Position numbers and translations under genes: made by a program. The notes below the pieces were generated by a model. It ran no database searches. It was not told the origin of the DNA and saw nothing but the letters and a program-made list of their open reading frames with translations. 64,000 nucleotides of DNA from Bacteroidota bacterium (lineage in GTDB: Bacteria; Bacteroidota; Ignavibacteria; Kryptoniales; JAKASW01). Below, piece by piece: positions 53,046-62,541 of the stretch (the first letter of the stretch is position 1; the number at the start of each line of letters is the position of its first letter). Where the stretch lies: assembly GCA_021845665.1 (NCBI GenBank), contig JAJZVO010000020.1, positions 1 to 64,000 on the forward strand, in the 5' to 3' direction.

Positions 53046-54172
53046 TTCTCGGTCAAGGCTCTTTTCAGGCTTTGCCATTTGTCAGGAGTCATGCTTCCGC
53101 CGGAGAATAGAGCGACGCCGCTGCCACCCGATTCAGAAGAGACACGGACCGCTCTGGCAAGCTCATCGCTGCTAAGCTGTCCGACCGAGAGGCCGCTGTA
53201 CACCGGGGCTCCATACTTCTGGGATCCCACTTCCTCTTTAGTTTGCTCACCTACCCATGTCACGCCTTCGTCGTAAAAGCGAGAGTACAACATCGGCATT
53301 GCGCCGTCGAGTCTCCAATGCGACCATTGCTGGCGAACATTCTTCCAATTAGGGAATACTGCGGCAGTCAGGAGCTTCTGTTCCTTGTGAACGATGGGAC
53401 GCAGGATATCGTTGACGATATGAGTAATTCTGTCATATCGAAAACGATTCCATTCCAGGTCCGATGACGGCTCTTCGAGCTTCATCGGGTCAAAGCCGGT
53501 CTCTTTCCTGAATTCGCTGGAGCACACGTCGCAATAACAATAATCGTATTGGGGATATTCCTTATCCTGAACGATATGATATTTCGGCTGAAGGCCGACC
53601 GGGAGGATCACATCAGGAAATCGTATGTAGTCGAGATGCACTCCGTCGAGCTCGGAAATCCGGGAGAGTTCGGAGACAGTTTTACCGACAAACTCCCATA
53701 CATCGGAACGTGAGGGACAGAGAAATTTGTAGTAGTTTACGTAAACAGGTTTGTCTGCAGATGATTCACCGAGCCTGTTGACTACAAACCATTCTCGATG
53801 TTTCTCGACGATAGCGAGGACATTACATGGCATCGTCCACATCCATGCGTGGACCTCCAGCCCGGCATCTTTTGCAAGAGGAAGGATCGTTTCGAGCCAA
53901 GGTTGACCTACCGGAAGATGCTCGCTGCCATAGAAAGCTTCGCGGCTATTGTAAATTTCCGGCAGGATAGCATCGACGCCGGCGTTTCTCATCACTTCGA
54001 ATCTCGACTTCCATTCGTCTACGGTAGCATGTAAATCCGTTCCAATCCAAACCCAGACTTTCGTCGGCTTCTTTGCAGTTGAATTCGGCGGCAAAGAACC
54101 AGGCAGCAGCCTTTTGGCAGCAAGACCGGCGCCCGTGAGTCCAACCAGTCGTGCAAACTCCCGTCTGTTCAA
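53042..54172 (-). CDS. GHL10-type glycosyl hydrolase-like protein, Tat-type signal
   Basis: A 376-aa exported TIM-barrel protein. The N-terminus NRREFARLVGLTGAGLAA is a twin-arginine signal. TIM-barrel motifs of the GHL10 (DUF187, PF02638) family follow: VWVWIGTDLHATVDEW, DAILPEIYNSREA, VHAWMWT, LDGVHLDYIRFP and a cluster of Cys (CYCDVCSSEF). The start is TTG with GGAGG upstream. It is predicted to act on glycan chains in the periplasm; substrate unknown. Next in line after rnc. Confidence 0.85.
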   Translation of the reverse strand: MNRREFARLVGLTGAGLAAKRLLPGSLPPNSTAKKPTKVWVWIGTDLHATVDEWKSRFEVMRNAGVDAILPEIYNSREAFYGSEHLPVGQPWLETILPLAKDAGLEVHAWMWTMPCNVLAIVEKHREWFVVNRLGESSADKPVYVNYYKFLCPSRSDVWEFVGKTVSELSRISELDGVHLDYIRFPDVILPVGLQPKYHIVQDKEYPQYDYCYCDVCSSEFRKETGFDPMKLEEPSSDLEWNRFRYDRITHIVNDILRPIVHKEQKLLTAAVFPNWKNVRQQWSHWRLDGAMPMLYSRFYDEGVTWVGEQTKEEVGSQKYGAPVYSGLSVGQLSSDELARAVRVSSESGGSGVALFSGGSMTPDKWQSLKRALTEK

Positions 54173-54291
54173 ATTCCTACACCTCCAAAAAATTGTCCTC
54201 AGGAAACCGAACGAATTCCTCTACGAAGACTTCTTTTCTCTGCATGCAAACTTGATGAGACTCAGGAAAACGGCGGAGTACCAGATAGAGG

Positions 54292-55071
54292 CTAGTCTGT
54301 TCCCTTTTCGTTCTTCAGCCGATCATAAGCCTGTTCAGCCGCAGCCTGCTCGGCGGCTTTCTTAGTCTTACCCGAACCCATCCCGTAATTTTTCTCGTTT
54401 ACGACAACTTCCACGGTGAAAGTCCTGTCGTGGTCGGGTCCCTCTTCCTTTACAAGATTATAATGAGGAGCACCCAGCCCCACCCCTTGCGACAGTTCAA
54501 GGAGTGCGCTCTTGAAGTTTCTGTCCAATGCCTTGAACATCTCGCGATCGATCTTGAATTCGCCTGGCATGACTTTGTCGATCACAAAATTCTTTGCGGC
54601 ACCAAGCCCGCCATCGAGGTAGACTGCCGCCACCACCGCCTCGAACGCATCCGAGATAATCGTCTCGTATCCTCTCTCGATGGTCTGCTGGGCACTGTTG
54701 CTCATCGAAAGAAAACCGGACAGGTTGACGGCGGTCGCTTTTTCGGCCAGGGCATGCTGATTGACGAGAAGGCTTCGTAGCCGTGTCATTTGCCCCTCGT
54801 CAAGTTCGGGAAATCTCTCGAACAATATTTCTGCGACGAGAAGATTAAGAACCGCATCCCCGAGGAACTCCATGCGTTCGTTGGAATTTTTCCCTCCGTT
54901 GGATGGGATGGATAGAGCCGAGCGATGCGTGAGAGCTTCGACGAAATAACTTTCGTTGTGTATGCAAATTCCGAGCGAATGTTCCAGTTTCCGTTTCTTC
55001 TCGCCAAGCATTCCGGCTGGCGCGGCGGCGCGCTTGCGAACGAAGACCCTTCTCAGCCATGAAAGCCCCAT
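54292..55071 (-). CDS. rnc: ribonuclease III
   Basis: About 259 aa; cleaves double-stranded RNA in rRNA and mRNA processing. The signature NERMEFLGD is at 64-72 (catalytic Asp72), the second metal site DAFEAVVAAVYLDGG follows, and a C-terminal double-stranded RNA-binding domain ends in KKAAEQAAAEQAYDRL. ATG 55071 has AAAAAGG upstream; a codon at 55107 is also in frame. The fabF-rnc neighbourhood is common in bacteria. Confidence 0.96.
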   Translation of the reverse strand: MGLSWLRRVFVRKRAAAPAGMLGEKKRKLEHSLGICIHNESYFVEALTHRSALSIPSNGGKNSNERMEFLGDAVLNLLVAEILFERFPELDEGQMTRLRSLLVNQHALAEKATAVNLSGFLSMSNSAQQTIERGYETIISDAFEAVVAAVYLDGGLGAAKNFVIDKVMPGEFKIDREMFKALDRNFKSALLELSQGVGLGAPHYNLVKEEGPDHDRTFTVEVVVNEKNYGMGSGKTKKAAEQAAAEQAYDRLKNEKGTD

Positions 55072-55282
55072 TAGAACAACCTTTTTCCCCTGCCATACGG
55101 GACACACCCTACGGCTTCTAATACGCGGAATGTGCTGCAGATTTCATCATCTGGAGTTGTCTGAGTGGAAGGCACGAAGCCGGACCGGTGGAAAATCTCG
55201 GATGAAAGCGAGTGATCGATAATATCGCGCATCGGTAGATTGATTATCCCTTGCGGGGATGTCCGCCTTTCAGCGGGGTACA

Positions 55283-55310
55283 GAATGCCGGAGCAATTCC
55301 GCCGGCATTC
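55283..55310 (-). terminator. hairpin between fabF and rnc
   Basis: Perfect 9-bp inverted repeat GAATGCCGG/CCGGCATTC with a 10-base loop, 7 bases after the fabF stop. There is no T-run, so it may attenuate instead of fully terminating between fabF and rnc. Confidence 0.5.
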
Positions 55311-55316
55311 GTCCGT

Positions 55317-56567
55317 TCATTCTCTAAACTTCGTGAAGAGAAGACATGCGTTATGTCCCCCGAACCCAAATGTATTGCTGATAGCGGCATTGACGGTTTT
55401 CTTGAGGGGTTTGTTCGGCACGTAATTAAGATCACACTCCGGATCAGGAAATTCATAATTGATAGTCGGAGGAAGGGTGTCGTTCTGTATCGCGAGTATG
55501 GTAGCCACCGCTTCCACACTTCCGGCGGCACCGAGCTGGTGGCCGGTCATCGACTTCGTCGAGCTCACATGGAGCTTGTACGCATGTTCTCCGAAGACTG
55601 TCTTGATAGCCTCGGTCTCGTTCTTGTCGTTGAACGGTGTGGATGTCCCGTGAGCGTTGATGTAGTCGATATCCTCAGGCTTGAGCTCGGCATCGTCTAT
55701 GCAAAGACGCATCGCCCTGACAGCTCCTTCCCCTCCCGGGGCGGGCTGGGTGAGATGGTACGCGTCGGCAGTCAACCCGAATCCGGAAAGCTCGCCGAGG
55801 ATTTTGGCGCCGCGCTTCACGGCGTGCTCATAGCTTTCGAGGACGAGTATCCCGCCGCCTTCGCCCATCACGAAACCGTCGCGCTTGGCATCGAAAGGCC
55901 TGCTGGCCTTTGCCGGGTCATCGTTGCGAGTCGACATGGCTTTCATCGAGTTGAATCCGCCGATTCCCATCGGGCAGATCGCCGCTTCCGCCCCTCCGGT
56001 AATCATAACATCGGCATCCCCACGTTCGATCAGCATCGCAGCATCGGCGATTGCGTGTCCGGAAGTGGCGCATGCAGAAGTAGTAGCGTAGTTAGGTCCC
56101 CGGAGCTTATAGCGTATCGAGATGTTTCCCGCGGCGATGTCGGAAATCATCATCGGTATAAAGAAGGGGCTGATGTGGTCCGGGCCGCCTGCGGAGAAAA
56201 GATTCTCCTGCTGTCTCTGGTATGTCCACATTCCGCCTATCCCGCTTCCGACGACGACGCCGACGCGGTCCCTGTCAAGCTTCTCGAAGTCTATTCCCGC
56301 GTCTTCGACAGCCTGAGCGGCAGCCGCCATGGCGAACTGTGCGAACAGATCCATGCGCTGCACACTCTTCCTGTCCATGTACTTGAGAGGGTCAAACCCT
56401 TTGACCTCACAAGCGAACTTTGTGTCGAATTTCGATGTATCAAAATAAGTAATGGCGGCGGCACCGCTTTTCCCTTCAAGCATCGACTGCCAGAATTCCT
56501 GGACCGTCAGCCCTATCGGCGTAACGACACCGAGACCGGTTACTACGACGCGTCTTTCGCTTCTCAT
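55317..56567 (-). CDS. fabF: beta-ketoacyl-ACP synthase II
   Basis: A 416-aa elongating condensing enzyme of type II fatty acid synthesis. The nucleophile is Cys166 (TSACATSGHA), with the two catalytic His in NAHGTSTPFND and STKSMTGHQLGAAG. Length normal. It follows acpP by 33 bp, the usual acpP-fabF pairing. Confidence 0.97.
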   Translation of the reverse strand: MRSERRVVVTGLGVVTPIGLTVQEFWQSMLEGKSGAAAITYFDTSKFDTKFACEVKGFDPLKYMDRKSVQRMDLFAQFAMAAAAQAVEDAGIDFEKLDRDRVGVVVGSGIGGMWTYQRQQENLFSAGGPDHISPFFIPMMISDIAAGNISIRYKLRGPNYATTSACATSGHAIADAAMLIERGDADVMITGGAEAAICPMGIGGFNSMKAMSTRNDDPAKASRPFDAKRDGFVMGEGGGILVLESYEHAVKRGAKILGELSGFGLTADAYHLTQPAPGGEGAVRAMRLCIDDAELKPEDIDYINAHGTSTPFNDKNETEAIKTVFGEHAYKLHVSSTKSMTGHQLGAAGSVEAVATILAIQNDTLPPTINYEFPDPECDLNYVPNKPLKKTVNAAISNTFGFGGHNACLLFTKFRE

Positions 56568-56600
56568 ATTGTATCCGTTATGGGTTTCTTTCAGCCGTTC

Positions 56601-56840
56601 TCAGCTTACTTTTTGCTTCAGGTAATTTATCGCATCGCCGACGGTCCGGATCTTCTCCGCGTCCTGATCAGGGATCTGAATGTTGAATGCTTTTTCGAAT
56701 TCCATCACTAATTCGACAGTGTCAAGCGAGTCCGCGCCAAGATCGTTCGTGAATGAAGCTTCCGGTTTGATCTGCGACTCTTCCGCACCGAGCTTGTTCA
56801 CTATAATCTCTTTTACTTTTGCTTCGACATCTACTGCCAT
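56601..56840 (-). CDS. acpP: acyl carrier protein
   Basis: A 79-aa acidic four-helix carrier. Ser38 in [12 protein letters not shown] is the 4'-phosphopantetheine attachment site. It lies between fabG and fabF in the fatty-acid operon. Confidence 0.98.
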   Translation of the reverse strand: MAVDVEAKVKEIIVNKLGAEESQIKPEASFTNDLGADSLDTVELVMEFEKAFNIQIPDQDAEKIRTVGDAINYLKQKVS

Positions 56841-56864
56841 GGTATTACCTCCATTTGTTTGATT

Positions 56865-57608
56865 TTAAACTGACATCCCGCCGTCTACCGAGATCACCTG
56901 ACCTGTAATGTAATCCGCGTAAGATGAGGCGAGAAAAAGCACCACTTTGGCTACTTCTTCGGGTTTAGCAGCTCGTTTCAACGGAATCGTTTCGGCAACC
57001 GCCTTCCGCTGCTCTTCTGTCAAAGCCGCGGTCATGTCCGTGTCAATATAACCAGGGGCCACAGCATTGACAAGTATGTTCCTGCTGGCGAGTTCTTTCG
57101 CGATCGACTTCGTAAATCCTATAATGCCCGCTTTCGACGCGGAATAGTTCGACTGGCCGGCGTTGCCTTTAATTCCGACCACCGAGCTCAGGTTGATTAT
57201 TTTGCCGTAACGCTGACTCATCATGGTACGGGCAGCAGCCTTTGTATAGTTGAAAACACTCTTAAGGTTCGTCTGAATAACGGAGTCCCAGTCATTCTCA
57301 GTCATCCTCAAAAGGAGATTGTCCTTCGTTATCCCGGCGTTGTTGACGAGTACATCGAGCCTCTTGAACTCGGCCACGGTTTTTTCGATCACTTCGACGG
57401 CGGATTTCATTGAAGTCGCGTCGGCTTCGATTGCCAGCGCCCTTCTACCCACGGCCTTCACTTCCGACACAAGCGATTCAGCAAGGCTCGAAGAACTTCT
57501 GTACGTGAAGGCTACATCGGCACCGCTCTCGGCAAGCTCCAGGACAATAGCTCTCCCGATTCCGCGGGTCCCGCCGGTGACGAGAGCTGTTTTACCTTCC
57601 AGTTTCAA
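56865..57608 (-). CDS. fabG: 3-oxoacyl-ACP reductase
   Basis: About 247 aa, NADPH-dependent SDR. The cofactor motif TGGTRGIG is at 11-18, NNAG follows, and the catalytic Ser and YSASK complete the site. The start is TTG at 57608 with GGAAGG upstream; the longer frame to 57713 runs into the DUF3109 gene and is not used. It overlaps the DUF3109 stop by 17 bp. Confidence 0.96.
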   Translation of the reverse strand: MKLEGKTALVTGGTRGIGRAIVLELAESGADVAFTYRSSSSLAESLVSEVKAVGRRALAIEADATSMKSAVEVIEKTVAEFKRLDVLVNNAGITKDNLLLRMTENDWDSVIQTNLKSVFNYTKAAARTMMSQRYGKIINLSSVVGIKGNAGQSNYSASKAGIIGFTKSIAKELASRNILVNAVAPGYIDTDMTAALTEEQRKAVAETIPLKRAAKPEEVAKVVLFLASSYADYITGQVISVDGGMSV

Positions 57609-58230
57609 TCGAATCCTTCCGGGCCTGCTTCGTCGGGTCACCAGATTTCGTATTCGCAAAATTTTCGCGGTAATAATCCAGCACTTGCTTGTACTTTTCG
57701 GCGCCCAGGGCATGCTCCAATTCGATATAACATGATTCGACCATCTTCGTGCCGTCGCCTCCGACAGCCGTGCAGCATGGGGCCTCGCCCGAGCAGAAGT
57801 CGTCGTATTCTATGACTCCGTCAACCTTCACGATCGGGAACAAGACGCAGTAAAACGGCTTCAGAGAAAAACGCTTCACGCCTTCTTCTTTTTCCGTTAT
57901 CTGAAGTGCGCATCTCCCTCTGCTGTCGAGGAAAACACACCTATCGTTGTGCGTTTGCGTGCTCACGCAGACGCCTGAAGGAAAATCCTGGTCTCTCTCT
58001 TCAGTATCATCGAACCACTTGCTCTTATCTTTGAGCTGAGTCTCGTCCATGTATTTCACAACGGTCTCGGCATGAACGAGTATGCGGTCCCTCTCGACCG
58101 GGTCGAGATAAACGCCGTGACGGCAGCAGAGCGAAGTGCACGCATTCGGTCCGTCCTTGTGCCGGAACCCTTCGATGAAGAGTCTCCGCTCGAACTTCGT
58201 CCCACCTATTTCAATTTCCTGATCGCTCAT
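57592..58230 (-). CDS. DUF3109 family cysteine-rich protein
   Basis: A 212-aa protein of the DUF3109 (YkgJ-like cluster) family. Cys are grouped in CTSLCCRHG, SGVCVS, DRCVF, GRCALQ, FYCVLFP, FCSGEAPCC and ESCYIE, enough to hold an Fe-S or zinc cluster. It overlaps fabD by 4 bp (ATGA) and fabG by 17 bp, so it is fully embedded in the fatty acid operon. Function is unknown; the position suggests a redox or metal role linked to lipid synthesis, an inference only. Confidence 0.85.
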   Translation of the reverse strand: MSDQEIEIGGTKFERRLFIEGFRHKDGPNACTSLCCRHGVYLDPVERDRILVHAETVVKYMDETQLKDKSKWFDDTEERDQDFPSGVCVSTQTHNDRCVFLDSRGRCALQITEKEEGVKRFSLKPFYCVLFPIVKVDGVIEYDDFCSGEAPCCTAVGGDGTKMVESCYIELEHALGAEKYKQVLDYYRENFANTKSGDPTKQARKDSIETGR

Positions 58231-59144
58231 TCCGATAAAACACCCGCTTCGCTTACTTTGTCGATCCCGATGACAGCTCCTCCGGAGACCGTGCGCTTCA
58301 CCAGTCCCTGCAAGATTTTTCCCGGTCCGATCTCCACGAACTTGTTAACGCCGGCGGCGGACATGTTCACGACTGACTCCTGCCATCTCACAGGGTTTGT
58401 CAACTGCATGATGAGTGCCTCTTTTATCTCAGCCGCGAAGCTGACCGGTTGCGCAGTGAAATTTGCAAATACCGGGACTGCCGCGTTTTTTATCGGGGCC
58501 GAGTCTATGGCCTTCTTGAGTTCATCCTTCGCAGCTTCCATCAGCGGAGAATGAAACGCTCCGCTGACAACGAGTTCCTTCACGATTTTCGCGCCCGCTG
58601 CTTTAGACAACTCCATCGCTTTGCGGACAGCATCGACGTCGCCGGAAATCACGATTTGTCCCGGGGAGTTGTAGTTCGCAGGTTGTGCGATACCGCTAAC
58701 CGAAGCTTCGCGGCAAGCCACCTCAACCTTCTTTTCGTCGAGACCGACGACCGCGGCCATTGTTCCCGGCCTCACGTTCCCCGCGTTCTGCATCAGTCTG
58801 CCGCGAAGGCCGACCAGCATCAGCGCGTGCTCGAAGTCGAGAGCGCCCGCTGCGAAAAGCGCGGAGTACTCTCCCAACGAATGCCCCGCCGCAGCGTCAA
58901 ACTTTTTTCCACGGGCAGTCAGAGTAAACACTATAGCACTGTGAAGAAAGATCGCGGGCTGCGTGACCGATGTCTGACGGAGCTCATCCTCAGGGCCTTG
59001 GAAGCACATCTTCGAAATGTCGAACCCGAGTATTTCATTCGCTCGATCGAACATCTTCCGGGCTTCGTGATTGGAGTCGTACCAGTCCTTCGCCATTCCG
59101 ACGTACTGCGATCCCTGTCCGGGGAATAGGTATGCGGTCTTCAA
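58227..59144 (-). CDS. fabD: malonyl-CoA:ACP transacylase
   Basis: A 305-aa enzyme that loads malonate on ACP. The nucleophile elbow GHSLGEYSAL contains Ser89, and the catalytic His lies in GAFHSPLM. Opening motif FPGQGSQ. The start is TTG at 59144 with GGAG nine bases upstream. It is in the plsX-fabH-fabD order of the operon, 95 bp after fabH. Confidence 0.97.
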   Translation of the reverse strand: MKTAYLFPGQGSQYVGMAKDWYDSNHEARKMFDRANEILGFDISKMCFQGPEDELRQTSVTQPAIFLHSAIVFTLTARGKKFDAAAGHSLGEYSALFAAGALDFEHALMLVGLRGRLMQNAGNVRPGTMAAVVGLDEKKVEVACREASVSGIAQPANYNSPGQIVISGDVDAVRKAMELSKAAGAKIVKELVVSGAFHSPLMEAAKDELKKAIDSAPIKNAAVPVFANFTAQPVSFAAEIKEALIMQLTNPVRWQESVVNMSAAGVNKFVEIGPGKILQGLVKRTVSGGAVIGIDKVSEAGVLSE

Positions 59145-59239
59145 AAAGCTTTGAACTCCTTTTTCTGAAGTTTCACTCGATATAAATAAAACAAATTCTA
59201 AGCTCTAAATCCTAAACAAACCCAAATAGACAAGATACT

Positions 59240-60241
59240 TTAACCCTGCTTGTCGAATGCCCACTTCACGAGTACCGATCCCCACGTATAGCCTGCGCCG
59301 AACGCGGAGAGGACAAGGGTCTGGCCTTTCTTCAATTGGCCGTTTGAAAAATACTCGGAGAGACATAGCGGGATCGTGGCAGCGGTCGTATTGCCGTACC
59401 TGTCGATGTTCAGCATGACCTTCGAGCTGTCGAGATCCATCCTCTTTGCCGTTGCGTCGATTATCCTTTTGTTCGCCTGGTGAGGCACGAGCCAGTCGAC
59501 GTCCTTGCCGGTCAGGTTGTTCCTCTTCATGATCTCATATGAAACGTCCGCCATGCCGACAACCGCGACCTTGAAGACAGCCTTGCCGTCCTGGTAGAGG
59601 TAGTGCATCTTGCGGTCGACGGTTTCGTGGGTAGCTGGGTTAAGGCTGCCGCCGCCGCGGATATTCAAATAAGGTTCGCCGGAGCCGTCGCAGTGGACGA
59701 TATGGTCGAGTATTCCGAACTCTTCGTTCTCCGACGACTCGAGCAGCACTGCTGCACCCGCGTCGCCGAAGAGTATGCAGTTCGAACGGTCGGTGTAATC
59801 TGTAATAGACGACATCTTGTCGGCACCGACCACAACGACTTTCCTGTACGCGCCCGTCTCTACAAACTGGGAAGCCGTGACGAGTGAGAATATAAAACCC
59901 GAGCATGCGGCGGATAGATCGAATCCCCACGCCTTCTTCGCACCGATCTTTTCCTGGACAAGGCAAGCTGTCGACGGGAAGAACATGTCCGGGGTGATCG
60001 TGGCCACTACAATGAGATCGATCTCTTCGGCGGACATCTTCTTCTTCTCCAAAAGGTCCTTGATGGCTCCGGCCGCGAGATCGCTTGTCGCCCCCTTCTT
60101 CAGAATCCTTCGCTCGACGATTCCCGTTCTGGTTCTTATCCACTCGTCGGTAGTATCGACCAACTTTTCAAGATCGGCATTCGTGAGTTTGTCTTCGGGC
60201 ACATAATGGCCTACGCCGGTTATCACTGCGTGCTTTGGCAT
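59240..60241 (-). CDS. fabH: beta-ketoacyl-ACP synthase III
   Basis: A 333-aa enzyme that condenses acetyl-CoA with malonyl-ACP, the first step of chain building. Triad: Cys113 in SAACSGF, His in VPHQANKRI and Asn in YGNTTAA. The ATG follows the plsX TAA without a gap. Confidence 0.97.
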   Translation of the reverse strand: MPKHAVITGVGHYVPEDKLTNADLEKLVDTTDEWIRTRTGIVERRILKKGATSDLAAGAIKDLLEKKKMSAEEIDLIVVATITPDMFFPSTACLVQEKIGAKKAWGFDLSAACSGFIFSLVTASQFVETGAYRKVVVVGADKMSSITDYTDRSNCILFGDAGAAVLLESSENEEFGILDHIVHCDGSGEPYLNIRGGGSLNPATHETVDRKMHYLYQDGKAVFKVAVVGMADVSYEIMKRNNLTGKDVDWLVPHQANKRIIDATAKRMDLDSSKVMLNIDRYGNTTAATIPLCLSEYFSNGQLKKGQTLVLSAFGAGYTWGSVLVKWAFDKQG

Positions 60242-61252
60242 TTACTCAGCCTTATTTTCGATTTTTGAAATTGAGTTTTCGATGAGCTTGCCTATATCGT
60301 GGTTCACCATCTCCTCAGCACGCAGGATCATATGTTTTACCGCGAGCGCAGAAGAGTTACCATGACCGATTATCGACACGCCGTTCACACCGAGGAGCGG
60401 CGCTCCGCCCTGGGCTTCGTAGCTGAAACCCTTTAACACTTTCTTCAAAGTCCTCCCCATTAGCCCGGACCAAACGAGCCTGAAGGGATTGCTTCCGGCG
60501 TAAGATCTGAACCTCGTTCTCAACGTCGGGAGAATGCTTTCCGCAAACTTCAGGACAATGTTTCCGACAAAGCCGTCGCAGAGAACGACGTCTGCCTTTC
60601 CGGCAAAGATGTCTCTCCCTTCGATGTTGCCGATGAAATTCAAGCCGCTTTTCTCCAGAAGAGGATAAGACGCCTGTGCGAGCTCGTTTCCCTTGGAGCT
60701 TTCTTCGCCGATATTCAGCAATCCGACGGTTGGCTTTCCCTTGTTCATAATTTCTTTGGCGTAGATAGAACCCATAACGCCAAATTCCACGAGGTGTTGA
60801 GGCCGGCTGTCGGAGTTCGCACCCGAGTCGATCAAGAAGCACGTCCCGTTAACGGTCGGAAGCGGCGTACCGACCGCAGGGCGTCCGACTCCCTTAACGC
60901 GCCCAAGTATCAGCGTCGAGGCAGCCATGAATGCGCCGGTATTGCCCGCACTCACGATCGCGTCGACTTTCCGTTCCTTGTGGAGGCTCGTTCCGACCAC
61001 AATCGAAGAGTCCCGTTTCTGCTTAAGTGCAGCATTGGGAGTTTCGTGCATCTCTATGACTTCGCTCGTGTGTACTACAGAGTAGTTTAATCCGGCGGCG
61101 GAATGCTCCGAAAGTTCCTTTTCGATTTGGTCTTTGCGTCCGACGAGCACGAGTTCGAAGCGGTTGCCCGATTCTCTGAGAGCCTGCAATCCTCCTTCGA
61201 CGATTTTAAGCGGCGCGTCATCGCCGCCCATCGCATCGAGTGCAATTCTCAT
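60242..61252 (-). CDS. plsX: phosphate acyltransferase PlsX
   Basis: A 336-aa enzyme that makes acyl-phosphate from acyl-ACP for phospholipid synthesis. MRIALDAMGGDDAP is the family opening, followed by VSAGNTGAFMA, LIDSGAN and CDGFVGNIVLK. It lies between rpmF and fabH as in many bacteria. Confidence 0.97.
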   Translation of the reverse strand: MRIALDAMGGDDAPLKIVEGGLQALRESGNRFELVLVGRKDQIEKELSEHSAAGLNYSVVHTSEVIEMHETPNAALKQKRDSSIVVGTSLHKERKVDAIVSAGNTGAFMAASTLILGRVKGVGRPAVGTPLPTVNGTCFLIDSGANSDSRPQHLVEFGVMGSIYAKEIMNKGKPTVGLLNIGEESSKGNELAQASYPLLEKSGLNFIGNIEGRDIFAGKADVVLCDGFVGNIVLKFAESILPTLRTRFRSYAGSNPFRLVWSGLMGRTLKKVLKGFSYEAQGGAPLLGVNGVSIIGHGNSSALAVKHMILRAEEMVNHDIGKLIENSISKIENKAE

Positions 61253-61307
61253 GGAAGAGATTCTAAATCCTGAATTCTGAATATTGAATCAAGAATTCAA
61301 AATCAGT

Positions 61308-61490
61308 TTACGCGCCCTTTGGGATAAAAGTGACTCTTCCGCTGTAGTAACCGCAATTCGGACAAGCGCGGTGCGGGAGCTTGGGTTCATGGCAATGCGG
61401 ACACTCAGATACGGTTGGAGCTGTGGCCTTGTAATGCGTACGCCGCTTCGCGCCTCTCGCCTTCGAGTGTCTTCGTTTTGGATTCGGCAT
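61308..61490 (-). CDS. rpmF: ribosomal protein L32
   Basis: A 60-aa 50S subunit protein. MPNPKRRHSKARGAKRRTH is the invariant N-terminus. Zinc-binding cysteines in CPHCHEP and CPNCGYY (the C+ form), so there is no sign of a zinc-free paralogue. It links ribosome and lipid genes in yceD-rpmF-plsX. Confidence 0.98.
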   Translation of the reverse strand: MPNPKRRHSKARGAKRRTHYKATAPTVSECPHCHEPKLPHRACPNCGYYSGRVTFIPKGA

Positions 61491-61508
61491 TTATTCTGCT
61501 CCTTGATC

Positions 61509-62009
61509 CTAATTTTTATTCATAATCTGTTTAAGCTTTTCCCATCTCGGATCTACGTCGTCTGCAGGGCAGCCGCATGGACCATGGTTGAGATTCTTCC
61601 CGCACTTTCTGCAGAGACCCGCACAATCATCCCTGCAAAGGAGTTTCATGGGAACAGCCAGGAGAACATAATCCCTGACATCTTCAGCAATGTCAATTTC
61701 GTTTGTGCTCGCGTGAATCACCGTCACTTCGTCCTGATCAAGCTCCTCCGCATCGTTCATCTCGTACACATAAGTCATTCTATAATCCAGCTCGAGATCT
61801 CTATCGAAGTCTTCAAGGCAACGGTCACAGACAAATCTTCCCGAGGTCTTCACGTGCACCGTCAAAAAAAGCTGTCTTCTGCGTTTTTCCATCTCGACTC
61901 TGACAATGACCGGCTTCGAGAAACGTTCATCCAGCTCTATACTGGAAGGGGTCTCTTCGAAATCGTATTCGTGGAGTCCTTCCGAGAGGTTCGAAATATT
62001 TATCTTCAT
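61509..62009 (-). CDS. yceD: YceD/DUF177 family protein
   Basis: A 166-aa protein of the DUF177 family, always next to rpmF and thought to act in 23S rRNA processing or ribosome assembly. Typical parts: VHVKTSGRFVCDRCLEDFDRDLELDY and the C-terminal Cys cluster CRDDCAGLCRKCGKNLNHGPCGCP. The distance to rpmF is 18 bp. Confidence 0.93.
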   Translation of the reverse strand: MKINISNLSEGLHEYDFEETPSSIELDERFSKPVIVRVEMEKRRRQLFLTVHVKTSGRFVCDRCLEDFDRDLELDYRMTYVYEMNDAEELDQDEVTVIHASTNEIDIAEDVRDYVLLAVPMKLLCRDDCAGLCRKCGKNLNHGPCGCPADDVDPRWEKLKQIMNKN

Positions 62010-62190
62010 TATTATTCGAATTCCTCACTCAGCGTTATTAAATAACAGAATATCCACATTTTCCGGGAAAAAAAGCATGGTAATATAACCCGATGAGAAA
62101 TTTTAATCAAGAAACTGGCCTTTGCGTAGGCATGCTCACTATGCGTTTTTCTTGCGGAAGGGAAGTTTCGGGACCCAACGTCATGGGCGG

Positions 62191-62442
62191 CTAAATATCC
62201 CGAGCGCCTCCGGATTCCAGATCTCTTTCAATCTGCCGCTTTTCCTCATCCGTAAGACGTTGATCGGACTTCACTTTTTTTACAGCATATTCCAGGAATC
62301 TAGTCTGCTTCCTGAACCTCCCGCAGTATTCACATACCAGAAGATGTATAACGAGTCTTAACCTTGCGTGTGGGCCTATAGACTTTTCGCGGTTCCTCGA
62401 AATCAGATATGTAGTCTCACGGCAGGATATCAGCAGTTCCAC
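62191..62442 (-). CDS. small zinc-finger-like protein
   Basis: An 83-aa protein with a GTG start (weak ribosome-binding site). ISCRETTYLISR, then HARLRLVIHLLVCEYCGRFRK, matches the pattern of an anti-sigma-type zinc finger (Cys, His, Cys-x-x-Cys), but there is no transmembrane helix, so it would be soluble. The C-terminal half is a charged helix. It lies between folE and yceD on the same strand. No sigma gene is adjacent. Confidence 0.6.
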   Translation of the reverse strand: MELLISCRETTYLISRNREKSIGPHARLRLVIHLLVCEYCGRFRKQTRFLEYAVKKVKSDQRLTDEEKRQIERDLESGGARDI

Positions 62443-62541
62443 TCAGGAGTCGAAGCAGTCCCGCGGCGAAATTTCCGCTTCGCGAATTCCGGTGCGATCG
62501 GGCAGGATATTTCGATCTGCCCGATTGTCAAGAGTATTCGG

